Counted from the stretch's first letter, positions 30,806 through 42,977 are shown. The stretch is 64,000 bases of DNA from Gnomoniopsis sp. IMI 355080 (GCA_027946555.1 JAPEVC010000054.1:1-64000), one strand, 5' to 3'. Program-made: numbers and translations. The notes: generated by a model not told the origin, from the letters alone.

Positions 30806-33088
30806 ATGCCGAAACGACGAAAAACCTCAGAGAATGGCGCTTTCGTCAAGGTTGGAGATAAAATCATTTCCCTTGACGGATACTTGAACGGTGCATCTAA
30901 AAAGGAAACCAAAAACGGCGATGTTGGCGCTGAAGGTGATGAGGCAAACAAGCCGCCTACACAAGAAACCCAGCAAAACGATAGCCACACCACGAAGGCG
31001 GTAAAGAAGCCTCGTCAGCCTAAGTCTCAAGCCGAGAAAGGGGACAAGACTTTATTGCGGATTCGCGAGCAGCTTCCGATCTGGAAGCACCGCGATGAGA
31101 TTCGGGTTGCTTTGAGAACGAACGATGTGCTGATTGTGGTTGCTGAGACGGGCTCTGGTAAGAGTACTCAGGTCCCACAATTCCTCTTCACTGAGGAATG
31201 GTGTCGCAAGAAGACAGTGAGGATACGCAAGGAAAACCGCACGGAAGATGTGTCTGTCGGAGGAGTCATCGCCATCACACAACCACGACGTGTTGCGGCT
31301 ACAACTTTAGCGCACCGAGTCTCGAAAGAAGCCGGAACGCCACTTCGTCAGGGATTTGGCCAAGAGGGCCTTGTTGGTTACTCCGTGCGTTTCGATCACA
31401 CCGTCCCCAAAGGAACCAAAATCAAGTTTCTCACCGAAGGTATGCTCCTACAAGAGCTACTGCGGGATCCCCATCTGCGCCAATACAGTGCCGTCATTGT
31501 TGACGAGATACACGAGAGGAGTGTTGATGTGGATCTGCTTTCTGGTTTTCTCAAACAAATTATGTCAGGTGACAAATCTGGCCGTGGAGGCGTGCCGTTG
31601 AAAGTGGCAATCATGAGCGCTACCGCTAATGTCGAGAAGATACAGTCTTTCTTCACTGTCGAGAAAGCCGGTAGAATACAGGAGCCAATTTTCATGAATA
31701 TTCCGGGTCGTCTCTATCCAGTTGAAACCATCTACGCCCCAAAACCGGTTTCTGATATCCAGGACGCGCTCATCAAGACCATTGTTAAAATTCATGCCGA
31801 GCAGCCGTGCCCAGGAGATATCCTGGCCTTCCTAACCGGACAGGAGGAAATCGAGGCTGCGCAAAAGATCATCGAAGACTACGCAAAGTCCCTACCTGCA
31901 AAGACCCCCAGGCTTGTCCCAGTCCCGCTCTTCGGACAAATGTCTATTGAAGCCCAGCAGAAAGCCTTCCAACCGGCCTCAGGTCGAATCGCACGGAAAG
32001 TCATTCTGGCCACAAACGTCGCTGAGACATCCGTCACAGTCCCCGGCGTTCGATACGTGGTGGACACAGGCAAGGCCAAGGTCAAGCAATACCGTGTCCG
32101 ACTAGGTATGGAGTCGCTCCTTGCCAAGCCAATCTCAAAATCGTCTGCAATCCAACGGGCAGGCAGAGCAGGCAGAGAAGCTGCTGGGCAGTGTTATCGT
32201 CTGTATACTCAAGACAGCTACGACACCTTGCTGAAGGACTCGGATCTACCGGAAATCATGCGGATTGACGTTTTGGGAGCTGTCTTGACCATGAAGGCGC
32301 GAGGTATCGACGACATTTTCGCCTTTCCGTTGATGGATACTCCGGATGACGAGTCGTTTGAGAAAGCCTTACTGCATCTGCATGTACTTGGGGCTATCGG
32401 AGATGATGGGTCGCTCACGGAAATGGGTCGGAAAATGGCATTTTTCCCAGTCACAGCTCCGTACGGGAGAGTTCTTCTCGCCGCAGCAGACCCAAAGAAC
32501 GATTGTCTGTTGGAGGCTATCGACATCATCTCTTGCCTGACGGCCGGAGATGATATTTTTCACCAATTGCGCTCAGAGGAAGAAATCGAGGATGTCCAAG
32601 AGCACCGGAAAGAGCTTTACCGCCGGGAAGGCGATCTCATGACCTATCTCAACACCATGCAGCAGTACACGTCGGAAAATGCTGACCGGAATGAATGGTG
32701 CAAACGCAGAAAGGTTAATCTTCGAGTCATGAAGCAGGCAATCAACATCAGGCGGCAGCTTCGTGGGCTATGCCTAAAGGAGAAAATGCTCCTTGACGTT
32801 CCTCCAACGGATCCTCAACCGTTCACGCCGACATCACCGGAACGGGCTGAAGTCGTACTGAAGTGCTTTTTAACGGGATTTGCCATGAAGACCGCCCTTT
32901 TGGCGCCTGATGCAAGTTATGTAACCTCGTTCGGAAAGCATGTTGTGGCGATTCACCCTGCAAGTGTATTGCACGGACAAAAGAAGGAGGCCATTATGTT
33001 TCTGGAACATGTGTTCACGACGAAGAATTATGCGAAGAAGGTCAGCGTTGTCCAAGCCAACTGGATATACGAGGCTATGGAGGAGTAG
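30806..33088 (+). CDS. DHR2: DEAH-type RNA helicase, Dhr2/DHX33-like
   Basis: Single-exon protein of 760 residues (yeast Dhr2 has 735). Motif I is GSGKST (116-121), motif Ia ITQPRRVAA, motif II DEIH (233-236) and motif III SAT (271-273). The RecA2 motifs include FLTGQEEIE, ATNVAETSVTVPG and QRAGRAGR. The winged helix, ratchet (HA2) and OB regions follow, with FAMKTALL and VAIHPASVL typical of DEAH proteins. The order assigns it to the Prp43/Dhr family. The short N-terminus (about 80 basic residues) and overall length point to Dhr2, a nucleolar helicase in 18S rRNA processing. Motif II reads DEIH rather than DEAH, a substitution also met in DEAH proteins. Assignment to Dhr2 rather than a close relative is likely but not certain. 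Confidence 0.88.
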   Translation: MPKRRKTSENGAFVKVGDKIISLDGYLNGASKKETKNGDVGAEGDEANKPPTQETQQNDSHTTKAVKKPRQPKSQAEKGDKTLLRIREQLPIWKHRDEIRVALRTNDVLIVVAETGSGKSTQVPQFLFTEEWCRKKTVRIRKENRTEDVSVGGVIAITQPRRVAATTLAHRVSKEAGTPLRQGFGQEGLVGYSVRFDHTVPKGTKIKFLTEGMLLQELLRDPHLRQYSAVIVDEIHERSVDVDLLSGFLKQIMSGDKSGRGGVPLKVAIMSATANVEKIQSFFTVEKAGRIQEPIFMNIPGRLYPVETIYAPKPVSDIQDALIKTIVKIHAEQPCPGDILAFLTGQEEIEAAQKIIEDYAKSLPAKTPRLVPVPLFGQMSIEAQQKAFQPASGRIARKVILATNVAETSVTVPGVRYVVDTGKAKVKQYRVRLGMESLLAKPISKSSAIQRAGRAGREAAGQCYRLYTQDSYDTLLKDSDLPEIMRIDVLGAVLTMKARGIDDIFAFPLMDTPDDESFEKALLHLHVLGAIGDDGSLTEMGRKMAFFPVTAPYGRVLLAAADPKNDCLLEAIDIISCLTAGDDIFHQLRSEEEIEDVQEHRKELYRREGDLMTYLNTMQQYTSENADRNEWCKRRKVNLRVMKQAINIRRQLRGLCLKEKMLLDVPPTDPQPFTPTSPERAEVVLKCFLTGFAMKTALLAPDASYVTSFGKHVVAIHPASVLHGQKKEAIMFLEHVFTTKNYAKKVSVVQANWIYEAMEE

Positions 33089-33608
33089 AGGCAAAGTCAA
33101 TAGCTTTCACTCTGAAGCCTGCTACAAGCAGCAACGTTCACAAACACAATGCATGTTTCCGGGAGGTGAAGACGATTGATATTATATGACTCGACAGTTG
33201 CGTCAATAGCCTTCGCTTTCTCTGATGTCCATGTTGCGGCATTCATCTTGACATTGCCATACGGCAACCCACAGAGCGTTTCCATGTGTTGTGATCTCAG
33301 CCCACCAGAGTTACCCGTCCAATGAAGCTGATTCGCACAGCTGCGAGGATAGTTGTTCATAAAAGAAGTGTACGAACAGAAATTATATCCGCCATGTTCG
33401 ACTTTTAAAGGACTGCAATTTGAAAGATGTGCCATGTACTGGCAAGAAATTCTGGTGAAGGTGAAAGGCTTGTCGTCAAGCATGCAGGGGTTAGATTAGT
33501 CATGCATGACGTTCACGATCCGTCCGAGAATGTTGTGAAAGAAAAGTTCGCGCCGACGCTTTGTGCCAATCTCAAATTGTATCTGCCAAAAAGCCGAATT
33601 CATCCAGA
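33089..33608. other. Intergenic
   Basis: 3' flank of the helicase and promoter of SDHAF1. No feature is recognised. Confidence 0.5.
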
Positions 33609-33959
33609 ATGGCGCGGCTCTCAGGATTGCAGAAGGAGGTACTCGTTCTCTACCGTAGTTGTCTGAGAGAAGCACGCAAGAAGCCCGAGGTGAGCCGGCC
33701 CCCTTTTCTAGAGCCTGTGGGCAGCACTAATGCCCGTCGTAGACAAGTCGGAAACACTTCGAAGCCTTCGCGAGGTTGGTGCTTTGTCTCGAGTGGAAAG
33801 TAGTTGGAGTTTCTCGAGCTGATTTAAGCCCTCAGGACCGAGTTTGAAAAGAACCTCGCCGTTGAAAAGCGAGATTTTGCCGCCATTGAATTCCTGCTGA
33901 GGAAGGGACGAAGGCAGTTGGACTCGTATTCTGCTCCTGGGATCAAGGACATCAAATAG
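33609..33959 (+). CDS. SDHAF1: succinate dehydrogenase assembly factor 1 (LYR protein)
   Basis: A small three-exon gene hidden from single-frame searches: 33609-33689, 33743-33774 and 33836-33959, giving 78 residues. Introns are 53 and 61 bp (gtgagc...cgtag, gttggt...ctcag). The N-terminus MARLSGLQKEVLVLYRSCLR carries the LYR motif at 14-16. It is followed by a basic helix (REARKKPETSRKHFEAF), EFEKNLAVEKRDFAAIEFL and RKGRRQLDSYSAPGIKDI. These match mitochondrial LYR-motif proteins of the SDHAF1/Sdh6 type, which help insert Fe-S clusters into the Sdh2 subunit of complex II in the matrix. Phases are consistent across all joins. The second donor (gttggt) is weak but is supported by the restored conserved frame. 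Confidence 0.88.
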
Positions 33960-34183
33960 ATGAGGTGTTGTGAGATGTGGCTGCCTCGTAACGACACAGT
34001 CTCGTGTCATTGCCGGCTTTGAAACCTTAGGAAGGCCCATTCGTGACTCATCACAACATTGCGTCCAACCTCAATATCTCAGGGCCGTCTCCTCCTACAT
34101 GCCCTACCCTCCACCTATCTTCGCAGCACTGGTAGTATTTGTCCGAATTGCATTACACCGCCTGGGCCCTTTTTTTTTGGAAT

Positions 34184-37031
34184 ATGGACGATGCCTGCAT
34201 TCAACTTATCTTAGAAAGGAAGTCTGCACGGTCGCTCCAAAGTCAGACTTCCCCCCAATACCTCCCCGACTGAATCATCATCTTTCGCATTGCAACCACC
34301 TGCCAACTTCTCCACCAGAGCTGCCCAGGAGCTCCTCAAAAAACCACTCAGTCCACCCATATCCAGACTACGTCGAGCACAGCAAGCGCTTATTGGTAAA
34401 AGACGCCGCGTCAGCAATAGAAACGCAAAGGTCAGAGTCTCTTTTCAGAGATCATCAACATCATCCGGAGTACGCTCTTTGAGGAGTCGGGGCTCCGTCT
34501 ATCCACCAGCAGGTCCCTCCAATGCTGGTATAAATCCAGGGCGAGGTTTGCCCTTAGAGACCCCTCGACGTCGCGATGCCGGCCCTCTGCCACCGGTAGA
34601 ACGACGATTCGGTCGATTGGCACCTGCAAAGGCCGCTGACAAAGGCGACACCAATCCAAATCTTGCGTCCAAAGTCGTTATACCAGCTGAGAAGACGTCA
34701 GACGCAAGGTACTCTCTGATGCAGGTTCCTGAAGACCCAGGGTTCTACGGTGCGTTCTTCTGCTGAGAGGTTCGTCGCGTGCATCAGTCTAATCCCTATA
34801 CAGTGCCGACCCCGCCGAAAGGCGGAAACGAGTATGCACACATTGGGTCTCTCGACGGCAGTGATGCGGATCACGTCAGGTTTCCGGCAACACAATCGAA
34901 AAGATATGGCAGCTACATCGTTCGCGCACCTCCGTCCTCGAAAGGGTTGACTACGCATTCCAACATCAAGGCCCCCAGCGGCATGCGGCATCACAGCGGA
35001 AGAAGACCACCAAGACCGCAACGAGAACACAAGCACCTTAAGATTCTCGACCCACTAGTCGAGGAGTCATTGCACAGGAGTCTGTCCCAGCAGAATCGCT
35101 TGTCTTGCATGGTAACGCCAACAAAGGCCAAGTCTCGCCGAAGCTCAACCACTCCACCGTCAGAAATCCGCGAACGGAGAACTCTGTCTCGATTTACGAA
35201 GCAATTGGAAAGGTATTGCGTGGCAGCCAGTACCAACGGCAGGGTGCCACTTCCCCCTTCCACGCCCACCGTATCTGAGTCTCCTACAACACTCGACACT
35301 GTGATTGAACTCCTTCCCTACCACAAACAGTTCAAAGTCGCTGGACTGGCGGTCACTTCGCGAGAGCAAATGCCACGCATTCCCGAATCCGCGCATCCTC
35401 AGCTTCCAGAAAGACATGCTGGACGAGTGAGAGGCACCCACGTCGCGGCCGTACAAATTGATGGCAGTACTGTCACTCCTTCGGACCAGGCGTCAGCCGC
35501 TCGAGAGCCACCGGCTCCGGCAATCCCTGTAAAGGAGTCGGGCTCCTATCATCCTCGGTCTACAGCTCAAGTATCACGGCCCCAACCAAGGATCACGAAC
35601 AAATCCCTCCTTCCTTGGTCTCTCAAGCAGAACCCATCGCATGCATCTACTACCCACAGCGGTCGAAAAGTCTCAAAGAACCACATGCATCCATCTCAAG
35701 CTACTGCAGCTGAGCCAGTCTTGACACCATTGGGGTTCCTAGATTCGTACTTCGATAGCCCGCAACCCCCCAAGTCGAAAATTGAACAACCTACCAAGCG
35801 GGACACCTCTTCATCTGCTGTCTCTAGCACTATCAACCTGCATGCCGACAAGCCTTTGCCAAAGCAGCCGCCCGGTCTGCGTCGTCCCATTCCACCAAGG
35901 AGTGAACGTCGTCACATGGACAACACGGCTGAATGGCCGACAGCTGGAGTTTTGATACATGACAATTCTCCTCCACCCCCAACTCGAGCTAAGTCGGTAG
36001 GTGAATTTCAGGACGAACCTGTCCTAGCAGCCGATGGCACTTCTGTCCGTTCGTGGTCAACTATAGAAGATGATTTGCCGGACGAGCCAGAGCGAAGCCC
36101 ACCAGTTCCACCCAAGGAGACTAATGACACTATGTTTTCAGTGGATGAAGCTGGGTATAAACCAGAGACGCCACCCAAGGACGATCTTCCTATGAAGATC
36201 GATGAATTGCGAGTCCACCGTCAACATCTGGGTCATTCTCTTTACAAAAGGTGGATGAAGGCAACTCGCATGCGACACCGCAGACCTGCTGATATACCTT
36301 TTCTCATACCTAAGTCGATGCGAGAGGAGTCGGACACGCTTGCAGAAGACTCAAAGAAACCTCGACAATCGTCATCAGATGCGAACGACGCGCCGCCCCA
36401 AATACCAATTGGATTAACTCTCCCGGACGAAGCCACTTCATCTTTCGAAAGAGCGCTAGATGCTGTCATCTCTAAACTGGATGCCATGGAGGAGAGGAGA
36501 CGCTACGAGAGAAAGATGGACCTTGAAGCCGCCCAACAGGGACTTACGAATTCAGCCACTCCTCAAAGAGCACTTTCCACAACGATGAGCCCAAAGCCAA
36601 GCACAACAAGTTCAGAGCTCCCGGTATCGGACGCAGCTTCGGAATCAATGCCTTCACCGGAAGTTGCCATCGAACACTCCGACAAGGATATCAATGACCG
36701 GGACATACTCTTGGGCCTGAAGATGGCAATTTGTGCAGCTTGTGATCAGGATCTCGATGCCTGGATTTGCAACAAGACTGGTCTCCGGCTGCGCCGCTTC
36801 CTCGCTGATCTCAAGGCCTTCGATTCAGTCTCGCAAGACCGCAAAACATCCCAGCTCCTTCCTATGTCCCGCCGGATCCGAAGAGGAGGTGAAGAAAATC
36901 GCCGACTGCAAGCTGAGCAGCAACGTAGAGAACACAAATCGAGGCCCTGGTCACCGTGTTTTGGTGGAGATGGCCAGGTCTCCTCGGCTGGCATTAGCAA
37001 AGAGGCGTTGCAAGATCTGAGCGCAGAGTGA
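34184..37031 (+). CDS. large disordered protein of unknown function (apparent frameshift)
   Basis: Exon 1 starts probably at the ATG of MDDACIQLILERKSARSLQS (34184) and ends at 34749; exon 2 is 34804-37031; the 54-bp intron is gtgcgt...tacag. The frame of the start and the frame of the rest of exon 1 (SSSFALQPPANFSTRAAQEL) differ by one base at a C6 run (34251-34256). With one C fewer the protein would have about 930 residues. A weak alternative intron (gtcgct...caccag) could also reconcile them. Most of the protein is Pro/Ser/Arg-rich and disordered. Two better-ordered blocks are VHRQHLGHSLYKRWMKATRM and, near the C-terminus, LLGLKMAICAACDQDLDAWI followed by RRFLADLKAFDSVSQDRKTS. I do not recognise a family. 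Confidence 0.6.
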
Positions 37032-38916
37032 TTGAGTGCTGGCGTAAATTACTTTCTGCAGGTCGGACTCATTCGTGATGATAATACTACCTGATTCTCA
37101 CCATTGTTGATTGTGTTTGGAACATTGAGAATTTCCAGCCGAGGCCAAGACTGTATATGTTGCACGAACTCATCAAGCACTCAGCTCGCCGTGCGGCTGA
37201 GCCAGACCAATCTGTAGTTTGTGCCTCACTCTCCTAAACCGTGAATTAATATAGCCGTGGGTTATGGCAACTACATAATAGTTGGCAGGCAGCGATGACA
37301 GTTCGCTGTCAGCTTACAATACTCGTCACACCGCCCCCCGTTGTTTCTTTATGATAGCGAGTTCCCGGACGGACGGCAACGCATCCATGAACTCTCGTAC
37401 ATAGTTTTCAACGTTGTCAGCCAATGAGACTCAAGTAGCTGCCTCATTCCCTAACGGATACACTGCGCGAAGAGCTTTGTCCTCTTCGTCACGATTTCCT
37501 TTACAACTCAGGTCGGACGGGTTAACAATCAATACAAATGACTACTGTGTGGCGACATCAGACTGCCTTCATCGTGAGGTTTACGAGTTTGCAAACCCTG
37601 ACGCTGATACTTCAATCCATGGATGGTTTCGAGTATATCATCACGCTTGATGCGCTTCGATATCTGTTATGACGGTATCGCAGGGTGGAAAAGTCGATTG
37701 TTGACTGACATAGTGTGTACAGAAGGGCAGCTCCAGCACAGTCATGCATTCGAGGTCATTCAGGGATTCTTGATTGAACCGGGACATCACGACATGCAAT
37801 CCGTCGGCTGATGCTCGTGCATAATCAAAAGTCTCTGATTGTCTTTCATGTCCAGACTGATCCTGCCTCCTGGGGTGCTGGCCATACCAGCTTGAATGGC
37901 GTGTCTATTGGCAAATACGGCAAATATTACACGGCTGGCTCTGTAATCAGCATATTCCTCTGGGAACCTAGCCCAGACCTGGTCGTAGAATACACTAGTG
38001 ACAAGGCTATCATTTTATTGTGGCCATTTTGTATCATTTTGTATGCACGAAGACACAAATACAAAACACCCCAAGATTATAAAGACACACAAGCTTGAAG
38101 AAGGCTGCCCACCCCGAAGTCGTTATCCAATCGGCGCTGCGGCCCGGCTAATATGCGAATTGGTGGCAACGCCAACGGTCCTGGCATAAGGATCTGGCGC
38201 CTCGATCAATGATGCCTTGGCTTTGAGCTGAAATGATGGGGTTGGTTGCGAATTAGCCGCCTGAATTTATCAGGTTTGACTTCCTTGGATGTTGGATCGA
38301 TCCAGCCACAGTGTACGAGAAGCCACATTGTCAAGGAAAAGTCCGAGGATGTAAGAGCCACGCTCAGCTTGCATGATCATTTGGCTCCTCGGTGATTCTA
38401 AGCCGAAAGGCGGGCTTTTCGGATGGCTAAAACATAGTTGGCCAGATTGGGTGGAGAGGGTGTTCGTGTTTTACCCAGACTCACATGGCGACGGCGAGTC
38501 TTTTAGTCTGTAACGAAGATCGCGAAGAGAAGTCAGCTGCGGTTGACTGTTTCGTATGAACACCTCGCTACTTGCCCAAGTTATTCTTAACTACGAAGGA
38601 TAGGCGCGTGGCTTGTCGACAGTTAGACTGTAAACAATTCTTGTCATGTAGAACAACTTATCATTGCAACTCCAATCCGATGAACTATATGCTGAGAGAG
38701 GTATGTATAGATGAAATAGAGCAATGACCCATCAGAATGCTAGTATTTGACCAATGCAGGATTTGGGACAACCTCTAGGATCCTCCAGAACGAGGCGACT
38801 CGTTACGAAGAGCAGAGCGGGACACGATGTAAAGGCTAATCAATCATATACCATTTTTCTGCCCATCCCTTTGCATAATGAATTTGAATCAAATCATAAG
38901 AACATTGAACTGAGGC
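37032..38916. other. Convergent intergenic region
   Basis: 1.9 kb between convergent genes. Short ORFs (for example 37811-38098) lack domains. No gene or repeat is recognised. Confidence 0.5.
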
Positions 38917-40709
38917 CTAAGACTTTCCAGTGAAATATTCCTCGTGCGTCTCGATCGCGGCCTCTTTCTCCACCTGGTGGAGGTCCAAGTGCGCAACAGC
39001 GGCATCATCGCCATCGATGACCTTGGCCAACTCTTCGAGGGTAGGGCCCTTGGTCTCAACATACATGAAGTAGACGAAGCCAAGCTCCAATCCGACCCAG
39101 CACTGTAACATACCGGTTAGCTTAGTGAAACACAAGTGTGAAGGTGTAGCCATATGGAGGAACTTACGGTGTAAATGAGGTAGAACTTCCAAGTGTGCGG
39201 GTCGAAGAAGTCGAAGGCAACAGGATTGGCATAAGTGTTCAGAGTTAGGGCGATTTGGACGCAGAAGTTCATGATCATCAGACCCTTGGCACGCAACATG
39301 TAGGGCAAGATCTCGAGGGCGTAGCCGACCAGCAGACCAGACCAGGCGAGGGAGTAGAAGATACCGAAAATCCAGATGAATACAATCATGGCATTTGCAG
39401 CGCCAGTGGCACCATGGTCTTCATATAGTCCAGAAGTCAGGGTCCAGATGGCGAGGGTGACCATCATGCCGGCAGTGGAAACGAGGAATGTAGGGCGACG
39501 ACCGAATTTGTCAACGAACATGGCCATGGTTACCGATACAACTAAGGCGAGACTGGTCTGGCCAGCAGACAGGCCCAGCTTCTGGGTGGAGCCAGTGACA
39601 CCAGCGGACTCGTAGAGCAGGGACGAGTAGTTGGAAATGATAGCGTTGCCAGACCACTGTGAGAACACACCGAGTGAGACGAGGACTGCCAGTCGGTAGC
39701 GGTTGCCTTTCGTCCTGAAGAAGTCCAAGTAACTGCTCGACTTCTTGGCCTCCATCTCCAAGGCAAGTGTGTCCTTGATCTCCCGGTACTCGAACTGAAC
39801 AGTCGGGTGGTTCGTGTTGCCATTGGCGTGGTACTTTCCGAGGATCTGAAGAGCTTCCTCGGGCCTGTCGTTTGCGATCAAGAAACGCGGCGACTCAGGA
39901 ACGAACCAGATGAAAGCAAGCTGGATGAACGAGGGGAAGGCCTGAAGGAGCGCAGGAATCCGCCACGACCAGTCATTGAAGAGGTAGTCCGTGCCGAAGG
40001 CAAGCCATGATACGAACAGAGCACCGACGTTCCAGAGACAGTTGTAGACAGTCGTCAAGCGAGCTCTGTGTTGAGGGTGGCAAATCTCGGTGAGAAGCAT
40101 GGGCGAGGACAGCTGGGAGAATGAGTTACCGAAACCGAGGAGGAATCGACCACCCATGAAGACGCCCAGGGTACTTCCTGCACCTTGCATCACAGCGCCC
40201 ACAATCATGATGACACATCCGATGATAATTGGTAGTTTTCGTCCAAAGCGGTCGGTAAAGAATGGAACAATGGCAATGGATGCCACACTGCCAATTTGGT
40301 AAAGAGCACCCAGCAGACCGAGCATTGAACCCTTTGGATCGCCGAATCTCTATTGGTACCGCATTGATTAGCTTTTGGTCACTGAAAAAAAGACAATTTT
40401 GTGCCCAGAATAGTTGTGTGTGAATTTACCACAAACCGTCGAGTTCAGGGAATGGAGTGAGATGAAGACCACATGAAGGGGAAAGTCAAGACCACTTACA
40501 GTTTTCCAGGAATCGAAGTTCTGCACACTGTTGAAAAACATTCCATCGTAACCGGTTGTTGCTGATGCGATAGACAAAACGAAGACATGCCAGTACAGCT
40601 TCCTCAGGCCCGGGTCCTTTCTCCAGTCAACTTTCTCAAATTTTGGCGCCTCCTCCTGAGCAGCAGCCACAACATTCTTGTTGGGCGCCTCCCTCTTGAA
40701 GAGACCCAT
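38917..40709 (-). CDS. MFS sugar transporter
   Basis: Three exons on the minus strand: 40709-40500, 40349-39168 and 39102-38917, giving 525 residues. Introns are 150 and 65 bp (gtaagt donors). It is a plasma-membrane proton symporter or facilitator of the fungal sugar porter family with 12 predicted helices. Signatures are DRFGRKLPIIIG (loop 2-3), RFLLGFGNSF, the PESPRFL motif after helix 6, DKFGRRPTFL (loop 8-9) and VETKGPTLEEL after helix 12 (usual PETKG). The N-terminal 35 residues are charged and cytosolic. The layout resembles hexose or lactose permease-type carriers of ascomycetes; the substrate cannot be read from the sequence. Three CreA-type sites lie about 410-440 bp upstream, suggesting glucose repression. 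Confidence 0.92.
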
Positions 40710-41118
40710 GTTGGCAGATGATCTGGGCTGAGTGGACACTCTCTGGCACCGATGGATAGAACGTCTGATCCACACAAAACACGGTGTCAGTCTCCTTGTG
40801 GTGTAAGAACAAATGAGTGGTGCAGACTGTTGAAGCGAAACAGGCGCAAAGAAGGGCAGGAGGGCAGCCAGGATATTAATATATCAAGGCATGAATGCAA
40901 TTGCACACGCCAGCGGGCATGCGGACCGGATAGAATGCTCGGTTAAGATCGCCCATGTCGCCCAAATTGACCGGAATGATGGTTACAGTCCTTGGTAGGG
41001 GGTAAGAATATTGAGCTAGGATAAGATGTCCGGTAAAAGGGTAAATGGGGACTTGAGTCTCGTGCTAGTTAGTAGTGTCCACGCTACATGTCTGCCATGT
41101 CAGTCTAACTGACACGAC

Positions 41119-41150
41119 CTGGGGCAACAAGCATGGCCCCAGTACCCCAG
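41119..41150. promoter_or_regulatory. cluster of three CreA-type sites
   Basis: CTGGGG at 41119-41124 on the plus strand and CCCCAG at 41137-41142 and 41145-41150 (CTGGGG on the minus strand). All three match the CreA/Cre1 consensus SYGGRG, within 32 bp, 410-440 bp upstream of the sugar transporter ATG. Closely spaced pairs are known to be needed for carbon catabolite repression in Aspergillus. Activity here is inferred. Confidence 0.5.
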
Positions 41151-42874
41151 GAAAATCTGGAGAAGCCCAAACATGATGGACAGATCTGCAGAGAAGTGTA
41201 ACACTCCAGACTGCTAATTCTTGAGTGGCAGAACAGGTACCGTGTATGTAGAGGACGATGAGGAGACGGAAAAGCCTAACTTTCGGGTCTTCGGATACAG
41301 TCTACGAAGCGCGCTCCTGTTAGACTCATTCGTAGCGCGTTTTCCCTCACCTAGCACCATAGTATGTACTAGAGGTCGCATGTCGGCTGAAGCGTTACTA
41401 TGTCTCCCCTGATAACCGTGGGGTAAATCTGGGGTTGACAGATGCGCCTGCAGCGGTGGACCCCTGGGATGGCAAGAAGCCATAAAAGCCAACAATATTG
41501 TAGTGGAAGATATATGTGCCTCCCTGGCAGGCCTGGCTGCCTGACTGCCTCATTCGTATCCTGCTGACTTGCCATGCGAGTCGGCCAAGTTCTCAAATGC
41601 GGGATACCATCAGTCACTCCTAAGCGCCAAGTCCTGATTTGGAAAGCTTGCAAAGACATGCCTTGCTCTCTCTCTACCTACCATCATCAATATAGGCTCA
41701 ATGTGAAGCGTGAATCCTGCGAGTTGAATAGTGCTCGCGCCGCCAGCCAACCTCCATGGCCATTTGAGTGCAGCATAGACCAAATCTATCACATGTTGGT
41801 GGCGAGACGCCCCGGGTGTCAAGATCATATTGTGCTGATCTCTACAGTTTATGCTTCGGAAAGACCCATTGGCAAAGCGGGCGATGTTTCCGTGGTGGTG
41901 GGGGCGTTTGCGGCGAGGTACATGAAGACTGCAATATCGGGCAAGAGGCTGCTAGGTCTGCCACAGTATTCACCCGCTTCCTATTTAGCCTAAAGCCAGC
42001 CCTGCAGGGTCCACGGCCGAGCAGCTATGGGCCCCAGGAGTGTTGGTGTCTCCATGCCAGGAACACTTCAGCCGTCTTGGCTTCTTGTTCTGGACCAGTG
42101 CTCCGGTTTTCGTTTAGCGCGAGCGTGCATTGTCATCTCGTGACCTGATTGATTCATTGAACCGGAGAGGAGCAGCGCTCGCCCTGGTTTCTAGCCATGT
42201 GTTTCTGCAAGGGGCGAACCCGGCACGACAATGATGCGTAGGTTTCGATGATTCCTTCGTTGGTTCATGTGCCCAGCGGTCGAACCAAAAATCTGGCGGT
42301 TTTTGTAGGATGTAGTGTTCCATTCCAATGTGTTGGGTCGTGTATGCAGACGAGTCCAGCCCACATCACAGTTCGGGGGCCCAATTTGACATGGGCACTG
42401 TTTCGGATGTTACGACAATCTTGCTCCAACCTTCTGCCCTTCGCACCTAAGTACTGGGAACATTATATAGACCACACTTCAGGTGCTGACCGAGCTGATG
42501 TGCAATCTTGCCACCACTCTGTGCAATCTTTCGAGCACAAAAGGCTGGTTGGGACCCTTGATGATCTGTTCAAAAATGGCAGTAATTCGGGACATACAGT
42601 CACATTGAACCACTATTCGAACCACTTGGCATTGAAGTCGGCTCCCCCTGATCGGAGATAAATTAAGGACCACGCGGGTGCTGGTACGCGAGCGATGACA
42701 GAAGGTCCGAAGTCTCATGACCTGAGGCAACAGCGGTGCGGGACTGACAAACTTACTTCTGCGCATACACACTTGTATAAACGAGCGGGATATAGAGTGC
42801 TGCGCAGTCATGAAAGGTGAAGTTAAAGTAGGTGGGGCCACAGTACGACAGTGAATACTTCGTATTACTATGCG

Positions 42875-42894
42875 GTACGTACTACTGTACGTAC
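42875..42894. repeat. 20-bp palindrome of GTACGTAC units
   Basis: GTACGTAC, a 4-base spacer and GTACGTAC again. It lies inside a GTAC-rich stretch about 190 bp before the MSH3 start. Confidence 0.85.
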
Positions 42895-42977
42895 ACAGTA
42901 CCTACTGAAGGTAGTTATGTAGAGTGGTGTCTTATCGATAGGCAGCGATACTATAGTACCTACCCCTGTCTTTCCAG

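Noticed and set aside
31511..31522. DEIH instead of DEAH as a sign of a dead helicase
   Set aside because: DEIH is a tolerated variant in DEAH-family proteins and all other motifs are intact.
41574..42661. ORFs of 137-139 codons
   Set aside because: No domain, no splice-compatible partners, ordinary chance ORFs in a long promoter region.
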